Below, piece by piece: positions 1 through 5,734 of a DNA stretch of 7,593 nucleotides. The translations under genes were made by a program, and so were the position numbers. The stretch comes from Lachnospiraceae bacterium (lineage in GTDB: Bacteria; Bacillota; Clostridia; Lachnospirales; Lachnospiraceae), in the NCBI GenBank assembly GCA_017483425.1, contig JAFUWM010000170.1, positions 1 through 7,593 on the forward strand. Direction: 5' to 3'. The notes beneath the pieces were generated by a model, which saw nothing but the letters and a program-made list of their open reading frames with translations, had not been told where the DNA came from and made no database searches. Positions within the stretch are counted from its first letter, which is position 1. Each line of letters opens with the position of its first letter.

Positions 1-1218
1 AAGTCTTCTTGTCAGAGCAAAAGTGCCGGAGTTTGTGCGTTGCATGGCGATCAGGATGGTTGCGTTTTTTGACGGGATGTTTGCAAAATAAGGACCGAGC
101 CATCCGTCCCAGCCATATTCGCCGGGGATCATAAGGGTGTCGCAGACTCCAGGCTCACAGGCTATGCGAAGCAGGTTCCCATAAGTAAATCCAGTAAGAT
201 CAAACATTTTGCAAAAGCCTTTTTCCACACCGGGAGAAGGCTTTCTTGCTGTCATGAAATCCACCGTGGCAGGTGAAAGTATCTGATATCCGTCATGCGT
301 AGAGCCGCCGTTCAGAAGCATCTGCGCGAACTTCATGTAGTCGTCAAGCGTGGAAGCGAGTCCGGCGCCGCCGGATTCAAAGGCAGGCGGGGTTTCCATG
401 CGGTTCTTTATACCTAAGTTATTGCCGAGGTATTCGGGCAGAGAACCATCTATACGGAGACTTTCGTTACCGGGAAATGAAGCATCAGAGCAAGGCTTTT
501 CATTATCGGGTAATTCATGCAGATGGCTTACGGGCACGTATGATCTTGCAAGTCTTGATTGCATGCTCTTAGGCACATAAAAAGCGGTATCAGACATATC
601 CAAGGGCTCAAATATTTCCATTGAGAGAAATTCAGAAAATCTCATGCCGGTGACCTTTTCGACCACAGCTCCCAGTATATCGGCAGAGGTGCTGTATAGA
701 TAATCCGTGCCCGGATCGAAAGCGAGAGTGCAGTGGCCGAGGGCTTCGGCAACCTCTATCGTTGTCATCTCGTTTTCGGTATCAAGCTTCTTTTCAATCT
801 CGTCAAATACAAGCCCGGCATCTGCACCCGCAAGGGTATTGTTGTCAGGATAGGAAAGTCCGCCTGTCATATCAAGAAGATTGCCTATGGTCATAGGACA
901 TGATACAGGGCGCTTATTTCCCGAGGCATCGTAGAAACGCTGCCCTGAAAAGGACGGTATGTAATCAGAAACAGGGTCAAGCCTGTCAAGAAGTCCCCTC
1001 TCTATTAGTATCATGACTGCGGCGGCCGTGATAGGCTTGGTCATGGAATACAGACGGATAATGGTTTCGAGCGAGTATGGCACACCGGCTCTGACGTCCG
1101 CAAGTCCCCTGTCGATCCTGCACCATTCTTTTCCGTCCATATATACCAGTATGGACGCTCCCGATATCTCATTCTTATTGATATAGCTGTTAAGTACCTG
1201 CTCAATTTTTTCTTCCAT
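1..1218 (-). CDS. Serine hydrolase, beta-lactamase-like (class C / family VIII esterase type), C-terminus cut by window edge
   Basis: The frame is open from an ATG at 1216-1218 to the left edge, 406 codons with no stop. The start is supported by AAGGGGC (plus-strand 1224-1230) just upstream. The catalytic motif S58-M-T-K61 (SxxK) is present, with Y175 in a YSTSADILG motif (the general-base Tyr motif of this fold). G-W-D-G-W-L-G at 369-375 stands where the KTG/HxG box is expected. SGGAGLASTLDDYMKFAQMLLNGG-type residues near 283-305 are typical of the family. No signal peptide or membrane segment is seen, so a cytoplasmic enzyme is inferred. Family members are penicillin-binding-like peptidases, esterases or lactamases of about 380-430 residues, so probably little is missing. 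It lies 71 bp downstream of the AraC-type regulator on the same strand, probably in one transcript. An esterase acting on acylated sugars would fit the neighbourhood, but that is inference; resistance to beta-lactams is unlikely for a protein with no export signal. Confidence 0.9.
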   Translation of the reverse strand, partial: MEEKIEQVLNSYINKNEISGASILVYMDGKEWCRIDRGLADVRAGVPYSLETIIRLYSMTKPITAAAVMILIERGLLDRLDPVSDYIPSFSGQRFYDASGNKRPVSCPMTIGNLLDMTGGLSYPDNNTLAGADAGLVFDEIEKKLDTENEMTTIEVAEALGHCTLAFDPGTDYLYSTSADILGAVVEKVTGMRFSEFLSMEIFEPLDMSDTAFYVPKSMQSRLARSYVPVSHLHELPDNEKPCSDASFPGNESLRIDGSLPEYLGNNLGIKNRMETPPAFESGGAGLASTLDDYMKFAQMLLNGGSTHDGYQILSPATVDFMTARKPSPGVEKGFCKMFDLTGFTYGNLLRIACEPGVCDTLMIPGEYGWDGWLGPYFANIPSKNATILIAMQRTNSGTFALTRRL

Positions 1219-1289
1219 TTCAAGCCCCTTTGTTTTGCGCGGCGCTGCAGCGTCCTGCCTGTTTGTCTCTGCTCTGCATTCGCTGCGTC

Positions 1290-2162
1290 TTATTCATGCT
1301 CGTACCAGTTTCCCTTTAGCTTCTTATATTCCGTCGGTGTGCAGCCCTTTATCTGTTTGAACATCCTCACGAAAGCCGGAGGACTTGAAAACCCTGAGTT
1401 TATCGCTATCTCGGTGATGCCTGCGGAGGGATCGGTCAGTAGCTTTTCGGCATTTTCGATCCGCTTCAGATTGACGTATCTGTAAAAGGTTTTTCCGGTG
1501 AACTGCTTGAAAAGCCTTGCGAAGTGAAACTTTGAAAAGCCTGATATTTCGGCAGTATCCTCAAGGGTCAGATCCTCCGCAAAATGTTCGTTTATGTACT
1601 CACACACGTTAGTGAATTTTTCCGCGTACTCCTGCTGCTTGCCCTTGGAGACGTCAAAGCTCTCCGCCGAAGTGCTGTATTTGCGGCCGATGATCACGAG
1701 CATCTGTATCAGCATTGAGTATATGTTTGCGCCGGATAGAGGAGTCTTGCTGAAATACTCTCTTTCTATAGCAAGCATCAACTCCTTAAGTCTCGGTATG
1801 ATGTCAGGGTCTTTTTCCGCGGTTATTGATATCGCGGGAGAAAGGATGGTCATGGTCGATGACAGCTCCGGGAAGTTGGAGATCAGCGAGAAATCCGGCT
1901 GGAATATGAGCCTCACGCCTTCCTTTGGCGCATGAAGCTGGTGTATCGCTCCCGATGCTATAAGGATGATGTCGCCCTCATTCAGCATATATTCGCGGTC
2001 GTTCATCTCTATCCTGTACCAGCTTTTCAGTGGCATTATAAGCTCAAGGTTTGAGTGCCAATGCGGAGGGTAGTCGTCAGCTTCAATATTGTGGTAAAGA
2101 CGGAACAGGGGGCGATCCCTGAAATTCACTGTCTCATGGTATCCGTTCAGACTTTCTATCAT
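1290..2162 (-). CDS. AraC-family transcriptional regulator with N-terminal cupin sensor domain
   Basis: A 290-residue protein with the usual length and order for AraC-family sugar regulators. Residues ~15-95 form a cupin-like sensor (PPHWHSNLELI with H34 and H36, then GDIILIASGAIHQLH). After a helical linker, residues ~182-284 form the paired helix-turn-helix domain. The first helix-turn-helix is around LEDTAEISGFSKFHFARLFK, the second around IAINSGFSSPPAFVRMFKQ, closing with the typical G-CTPTEYKK. The start at 2162 was chosen because AAGGAGT lies 8 nt upstream, it is the first ATG in the frame, and the cupin begins soon after it. The frame stays open upstream to about 2438 (TTG, no ribosome site), which I treat as noncoding. 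It is transcribed away from the sugar-transport operon, so it most likely controls that operon and itself. The ligand is probably a sugar, unproven. The stop is TAA at 1290-1292. Confidence 0.93.
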   Translation of the reverse strand: MIESLNGYHETVNFRDRPLFRLYHNIEADDYPPHWHSNLELIMPLKSWYRIEMNDREYMLNEGDIILIASGAIHQLHAPKEGVRLIFQPDFSLISNFPELSSTMTILSPAISITAEKDPDIIPRLKELMLAIEREYFSKTPLSGANIYSMLIQMLVIIGRKYSTSAESFDVSKGKQQEYAEKFTNVCEYINEHFAEDLTLEDTAEISGFSKFHFARLFKQFTGKTFYRYVNLKRIENAEKLLTDPSAGITEIAINSGFSSPPAFVRMFKQIKGCTPTEYKKLKGNWYEHE

Positions 2163-2170
2163 AATATATG

Positions 2171-2177
2171 ACTCCTT
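2171..2177 (-). promoter_or_regulatory. Ribosome binding site that fixes the start of the AraC-type gene
   Basis: On the minus strand AAGGAGT sits 8 nt before the ATG at 2160-2162. It is a near-perfect Shine-Dalgarno sequence with ideal spacing. No comparable site precedes the upstream in-frame TTG at 2436-2438, so this site decides the start. Confidence 0.85.
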
Positions 2178-2237
2178 AATACTCGCTAAAAATTGCCAAT
2201 GATCAGTCAATAACAAAAAAACGAGTAAAAAAATTGC

Positions 2238-2266
2238 TATATAATATATTTCCTTGATTTTATCAT
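2238..2266 (-). promoter_or_regulatory. Weak candidate promoter for the AraC-type gene
   Basis: Read on the minus strand, ATGATA (2266-2261) and TATATA (2243-2238) are 17 bp apart. Each matches the vegetative -35 and -10 consensus at 4 of 6 positions. They lie about 75 bp before the start codon. In such AT-rich DNA chance matches are common, so this is only a candidate. Confidence 0.22.
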
Positions 2267-2317
2267 ATATTTCAGATATTACAAGTGGATATCCATGGAA
2301 ATAACTGAAAATATATG
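2264..2317. repeat. Symmetric dyad element in the control region
   Basis: CATATATTTCAG (2264-2275) and CTGAAAATATATG (2305-2317) are inverted copies, apart from one extra A in the second arm. Exactly midway lies a perfect palindrome GGATATCC (2287-2294), extended by T/A to 10 bp. Both have their centre at 2290.5. The arrangement resembles a binding site for a dimeric protein or pair of proteins, though it could also fold in the long leader of a regulator transcript. AraC-type proteins more often use direct repeats, so the partner is uncertain. Confidence 0.45.
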
Positions 2318-2318
2318 T

Positions 2319-2382
2319 CGTGAATTTACCCAGTATATCATAAGAAAACGAGGAGAATACGGGCAAAATACACAAATTCACG
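2319..2382. repeat. Perfect 9-bp inverted repeat, possible paired operator half-sites
   Basis: CGTGAATTT at 2319-2327 is repeated as its exact reverse complement AAATTCACG at 2374-2382, 55 bp apart start to start (about five helical turns). The core 8-mer AAATTCAC also occurs at 2122-2129 and, inverted, at 1612-1619, both inside the regulator gene. By eye I found it nowhere else in the window. This could mark regulator half-sites joined by a loop, but short AT-rich words recur by chance. Confidence 0.3.
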
Positions 2383-2474
2383 TAATAAATCAAAAGCAAT
2401 AAAAATAAACATAGCAATAATTTATATTTTATAAGCAACTTTTTTGAAGAATGAAGTACGGCTCTGGAATATTC

Positions 2475-2483
2475 TGATATTAT
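2475..2483 (+). promoter_or_regulatory. Candidate extended -10 promoter element of the transport operon
   Basis: TGATATTAT matches the extended -10 pattern TGnTATAAT with one change in the hexamer. It lies about 60 bp before the binding-protein start codon. No good -35 box is found 17 bp upstream (AGTACG), which is compatible with an extended -10 or activator-dependent promoter, as expected for an AraC-controlled operon. A GAATATTC palindrome at 2467-2474 abuts it. Confidence 0.4.
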
Positions 2484-2544
2484 GGATAGTCTCTTTTAAG
2501 GATGAGAGGCAAATATAGTAAAAAAATCAGGAGGGAGTAAGTAA

Positions 2545-3903
2545 ATGAAGAAAAAGGTTTTGTCAGTTCTTTTGACAGTAGCTATGACGGCTTCCCTGCT
2601 TGCAGGCTGTGGCAGCACAGGCGCGGCAGACAGCGCACCGGCAGCGGACGCGTCATCTGATACCGCTGACACATCCGCAGACGCATCATCCGATACTGCT
2701 GCAAGCGGAGATGTCGAGGAGATCACATGGATGTTCTGGGACGATCTGGATGCTACAGAGGATCTTATCTCAAAGGGTTACAAAGAAGTCATTGACAGAT
2801 TTAATTCTGATTATGAGGGTCAGTATCATGTAACTCCTATCACAACAAATCTGGAGGAGTACTACACGAAGCTCAACGCACTGGTTGCATCAGGCGAGAC
2901 ACCTGACGTATTCATCGTAAGCCCCGGCCCCAACCTCACGACCTATGTGGAGCCCGGAGTCGCGGCAGACCTTACATCTTATCTTGACGCTGACTGGAAG
3001 GGTTCGTTCTCCAGTGACGCGGTATTCGCACAGCAGACCTATGACGGCAAGATATACGCGGTTCCTCTTAATATCGCGGCAGCCTGTGTCTTCTATAACA
3101 AAGAGATGTTTGAAGAGGCAGGCGCAACTGTTCCCAAGACCTGGGACGAGCTCATTGACGCATGTGAGAAGATCCAGGCTGCAGGACATACGCCCATCAC
3201 AATAAGCGCAGGTACGGCATGGTGCCTCTCGATGCTTGCGGGATATCTTTGCGACAGGGAAGGCGTCGACCTTACCAAGATAGAGTCAGGTGAGGAGAGT
3301 TGTAATAATTCCAAGACCATAGACGCTGCAAACAAGATGATCGAGCTTTCACAGTATTTCCAGCCTACGGCTGCAGGCGATACGAACGACGTGGCTACGG
3401 CAGGTCTCTATAACGGTGAGGCAGCTATCCTCATCCAGGGATCATGGGCTATAGGACAGATCAACGGTGAGAATCCTGAATTTGAGCAGAAGTGCGGAGT
3501 ATTCCAGTTCCCTGAGATACCCGGCGGCAACGATCCCAACAGGGTCATAGCAAAGTCTGACTCACTCGCAATGAGCTCTACGACAAAGCATCCCGAGGCT
3601 GCTATAGCGCTCATGAAATATTTCACTGACGATACGGCTCAGAAGTACACGGCTGAGGTCGGCGGAAAGATCCCCGTTACCAAGGTTGAGTATGATGCGT
3701 CCAAGGCTCCGGCGCAGCTTGCCGATGTTATGGATATCTTCACAAACGCAAGCTCGACATTCGGCTTCTACAATGAGTCCTTATTCTCCACAGAGGCAGG
3801 CTCTACATTTGATGACAATATGGTAGCTATCTACCTCGGCGAGAAGACACCCGAGCAGGCGTTTGATGATCTCGACGCATGGTATGCGGCAAACAAGAAG
3901 TAA
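2545..3903 (+). CDS. ABC transporter sugar-binding lipoprotein (extracellular solute-binding protein, family 1)
   Basis: This 452-residue protein captures a sugar or oligosaccharide outside the membrane and delivers it to the two permeases encoded next. A lipoprotein signal is clear: KKK at 2-4, a hydrophobic core, and the lipobox L-A-G-C with the lipidated Cys at 22. Residues 23-57 are a flexible linker rich in Ala, Ser, Asp and Thr, carrying ADASSDTA twice (34-41, 45-52). The folded domain starts near 58 (VEEITWMFWDD). The family signature runs about 167-203 (DGKIYAVPLNIAAACVFYNK then KTWDEL), and HPEAAIALMKYFTDD and a C-terminal AFDDLDAWYAAN helix complete the MalE-like fold. AGGAGGG at 2529-2535, 9 nt before ATG, supports the start. 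It is first in its operon and followed by a hairpin, which would raise its level over the permeases. An oligosaccharide ligand, perhaps xylan- or arabinan-derived, is inferred from the GH43 gene downstream. Confidence 0.96.
   Translation: MKKKVLSVLLTVAMTASLLAGCGSTGAADSAPAADASSDTADTSADASSDTAASGDVEEITWMFWDDLDATEDLISKGYKEVIDRFNSDYEGQYHVTPITTNLEEYYTKLNALVASGETPDVFIVSPGPNLTTYVEPGVAADLTSYLDADWKGSFSSDAVFAQQTYDGKIYAVPLNIAAACVFYNKEMFEEAGATVPKTWDELIDACEKIQAAGHTPITISAGTAWCLSMLAGYLCDREGVDLTKIESGEESCNNSKTIDAANKMIELSQYFQPTAAGDTNDVATAGLYNGEAAILIQGSWAIGQINGENPEFEQKCGVFQFPEIPGGNDPNRVIAKSDSLAMSSTTKHPEAAIALMKYFTDDTAQKYTAEVGGKIPVTKVEYDASKAPAQLADVMDIFTNASSTFGFYNESLFSTEAGSTFDDNMVAIYLGEKTPEQAFDDLDAWYAANKK
2644..2700 (+). 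repeat. Imperfect duplicated 24-bp unit in the lipoprotein linker
   Basis: Two 24-bp units, 2644-2667 and 2677-2700, encode the identical octapeptide ADASSDTA. They differ at four positions, all third codon bases. They lie in the disordered linker between the lipidated Cys and the sugar-binding domain. A small internal duplication, or simple low-complexity composition, would explain them. Confidence 0.7.
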
Positions 3904-3924
3904 TAAATAAATTTAGTTTTCCGG

Positions 3925-3958
3925 CGGGAGGCCAGGGACTGCCTGACCTCCCGTTTTT
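3925..3958 (+). terminator. Hairpin with T-run between binding-protein and permease genes (internal terminator or attenuator)
   Basis: Arms 3925-3936 (CGGGAGGCCAGG) and 3942-3953 (CCTGACCTCCCG) pair over 12 positions with one C-A mismatch around a 5-nt loop, followed directly by TTTTT at 3954-3958. This is a textbook intrinsic terminator, lying 21 bp after the binding-protein stop. The next gene starts only 27 bp beyond on the same strand and I see no good promoter between them. Partial readthrough is therefore likely. In sugar ABC operons such a structure gives more binding protein than permease, by termination and by protecting the 3' end of the short transcript. Confidence 0.85.
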
Positions 3959-3984
3959 CAAGAAAGGTTAAGAAAGGGGAAAGA

Positions 3985-4869
3985 ATGGACAAACTCTTAA
4001 AGGATAAAAAAGCGATAGCCGTCTTTGTTCTGCCGGCGTTCATCCTGTTCACGCTGATCCTGTTCATTCCGATCTGTCAGTCGATCTATTATTCATTCTG
4101 CGATTACGACGCGCTGACAAAGCCGGAATTTGTGGGACTAAAGAATTATAAAAATCTGATGATAGACGACACGATGAAGATAGCGTTGAAAAATTCTTTA
4201 TTTTTTCTTATCTATTCTTGTGTGACACAGCTTATTATGGGTCTGATCCTTGCGGGGCTTCTCACGAATATAGAGAAAGGAAGAAACTTTTTCAAGAATG
4301 TCATCTACCTGCCCTGCGTGCTCTCGTCTGCGGCGCTCGGACTTTTGTGGATGTTTATATTCAGCCCTAAGCTTGGCATCAACCAGATACTCGCGAGGTT
4401 TGGCATAGAGGGGCCGCTCTGGCTCATGGACATCAAGGGGTATATCACCCTGCCGATGTGGGTCATCGCCTTTGTAGCGTTGTGGCAGTATGTCGGACAG
4501 TCAATGATGCTCTATATGGCGCAGATCTCCGGCATAAGCAAATCACTCTACGAGGCGTCATACATAGACGGATGCAACAGGGTCAAGTCCTTTTGGCATA
4601 TCACGCTCCCACTCATAAAGCCCATGGTCGGGACGGCTATGTCTCTAAATGCTATCGGATCGCTGAAGTTCTTTGATCTGATCTTTAACATGACCGAGGG
4701 CGGACCAAACCACAAGACCGAGGTGCTTGCCACGCATCTTTATACACAGGGCTTCAAGTATTTCAAATACGGATACGCAAGTGCGATAGGAACGGTGCTT
4801 CTGGTGCTCTGCCTGATCATGACCTTCCTTATCAATAAGCTGTTCAAGAGCGAAAACTACGAGATGTAA
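3985..4869 (+). CDS. ABC sugar transporter permease, MalF/UgpA type
   Basis: A 294-residue integral membrane protein, one half of the transport channel. Hydrophobic segments appear at about 11-35, 70-94, 106-127, 155-180, 210-228 and 264-285, the six expected for this family. The cytoplasmic EAA loop that docks the ATPase is at 190-210 (E190-A-S-Y-I-D-G196, then HITLPLIKP). The family stretch FDLIFNMTEGGPNHKTEVL is at 230-248. AAAGGGGA at 3973-3980 precedes the ATG by 4 nt after the purine run, acceptable for this position. It pairs with the permease encoded 13 bp downstream; no ATPase gene is present in the operon, so a shared ATPase must serve it. It follows the binding-protein gene across the hairpin at 3925-3958. 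Substrate is inferred from the neighbours only. Confidence 0.95.
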   Translation: MDKLLKDKKAIAVFVLPAFILFTLILFIPICQSIYYSFCDYDALTKPEFVGLKNYKNLMIDDTMKIALKNSLFFLIYSCVTQLIMGLILAGLLTNIEKGRNFFKNVIYLPCVLSSAALGLLWMFIFSPKLGINQILARFGIEGPLWLMDIKGYITLPMWVIAFVALWQYVGQSMMLYMAQISGISKSLYEASYIDGCNRVKSFWHITLPLIKPMVGTAMSLNAIGSLKFFDLIFNMTEGGPNHKTEVLATHLYTQGFKYFKYGYASAIGTVLLVLCLIMTFLINKLFKSENYEM

Positions 4870-4874
4870 GGAGG
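4868..4874 (+). promoter_or_regulatory. Ribosome binding site overlapping the stop codon of the first permease
   Basis: AAGGAGG begins inside the TAA stop of the first permease (4867-4869) and lies 8 nt before the ATG of the second. The overlap suggests translational coupling, which would keep the two channel halves in equal amount. A nearer ATG at 4875 is out of frame and too close to be used. Confidence 0.8.
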
Positions 4875-4882
4875 ATGGCAGG

Positions 4883-5722
4883 ATGAAATCAGAAACGAAA
4901 AAAATAAGCGCCGTAAAGGTTTTGATATATATCTTCCTTTGCTTCATGGTGGTCATATATCTGGCTCCGCTGCTCTGGGTATTCTCGGTATCTTTCAAGA
5001 CAAACGGCGAGATATTCACAAATCCGTTCGCGCTGCCGGAGAGTTTCTTTATAGATAACTATGTATTTGCATGGACCGCGGGAAAGCTCGGCATCGCAAT
5101 GGCAAATTCGCTTTTTGTCTGTGTCATAACGCTGGTACTCAGCATGTTCCTCGGCTCGACCGTGAGCTTCGCGATAGGCAGGATGAAGTGGAAGCTCTCA
5201 GGGCTTGTCATGGTATACTTCATGATGGGAATGATGATACCGGTACATTGCGTGCTTATACCGCTTTTTACGAGGTTTGCAAAGATCGGATTATCAAATA
5301 ACCTCTGGGGGTTGATACTTCCATATCTTACTTTCTCGCTTCCGACGACGATATTTATAATGACGGGCTTTTTCCGAAGTCTGCCGAATGAGCTGGTAGA
5401 GTCGGCCTGCATAGACGGATGCTCTATCTATCAGATATTCGGACAGATATGTCTGCCGCTGTCAAAGACAGGACTTTTTGTCACCGGACTTATGACCTTC
5501 GTCGCAAACTGGAACGAGCTGCTGCTTGCAATGGTATTTATTTCCGATGACAACAAGAAGACCCTGCCGGTGTCACTGTCGAAATTCGTAGGTCCGTATA
5601 ATACGAACTATTCACAGATGTTCGCTGCGATAGTTATAGCGATAGTGCCGACGATAATCGTGTACTGCGCGTTCAGTAATCAGATAGTAGACGGACTTAC
5701 AGCAGGAGCGGTCAAAGGTTAG
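4883..5722 (+). CDS. ABC sugar transporter permease, MalG/UgpE type
   Basis: This 279-residue protein is the second half of the sugar channel. Six hydrophobic segments are visible, at roughly 11-34, 72-97, 106-128, 141-163, 196-220 and 244-264. The EAA loop is at 173-193 (E173-S-A-C-I-D-G179, then FGQICLPLSK), a good match to the coupling helix that contacts the ATPase. The N-terminal LAPLLWVFSVSFKT and the C-terminal QIVDGLTAGAVKG are hallmarks of this permease type. Start and length are normal for the family. The gene is tightly packed: 13 bp after the first permease and 12 bp before the glycosidase gene, so all are one transcript. The substrate cannot be read from the permease itself. Confidence 0.95.
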   Translation: MKSETKKISAVKVLIYIFLCFMVVIYLAPLLWVFSVSFKTNGEIFTNPFALPESFFIDNYVFAWTAGKLGIAMANSLFVCVITLVLSMFLGSTVSFAIGRMKWKLSGLVMVYFMMGMMIPVHCVLIPLFTRFAKIGLSNNLWGLILPYLTFSLPTTIFIMTGFFRSLPNELVESACIDGCSIYQIFGQICLPLSKTGLFVTGLMTFVANWNELLLAMVFISDDNKKTLPVSLSKFVGPYNTNYSQMFAAIVIAIVPTIIVYCAFSNQIVDGLTAGAVKG

Positions 5723-5734
5723 GGGGATTTAAAT

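Larger units (their letters stand above)
2163..2544. promoter_or_regulatory. Divergent control region between the regulator and the transport operon
   Basis: This 382-bp stretch separates two genes read in opposite directions and contains no gene I can support. It is far richer in A and T than the flanking genes, with A-tracts on the plus strand. It should hold the promoters of both transcripts and the operators of the AraC-type protein. Visible structure includes a symmetric element at 2264-2317, an inverted pair CGTGAATTT / AAATTCACG at 2319-2327 and 2374-2382, a possible extended -10 box at 2475-2483 for the plus-strand operon, and AAGGAGT / AGGAGGG ribosome sites at its two ends. The minus strand is open in one frame through much of it, which gives a hydrophobic translation I regard as fortuitous. 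Confidence 0.8.

Noticed and set aside
1219..1289. Terminator or promoter between the regulator and the hydrolase
   Set aside because: It contains a 10-bp palindrome CGCTGCAGCG (1243-1252) with no loop, and GCAGCG/CGCTGC arms about 30 nt apart, but no T-run on the minus strand and no convincing promoter boxes. Co-transcription is the simpler reading.
2163..2438. Membrane-anchoring N-terminal extension of the AraC-type protein
   Set aside because: Only a TTG start with no ribosome site exists upstream, whereas ATG 2162 has a near-ideal one. The hydrophobic translation is what pyrimidine-rich AT DNA gives. It is listed as a finding for checking but not annotated as coding.
2484..2544. Riboswitch or attenuator in the leader of the binding-protein gene
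   Set aside because: Only about 60 nt remain after the candidate -10 box, with at most a 4-5 bp weak stem around CTCT...AGAG. No known riboswitch core is visible.
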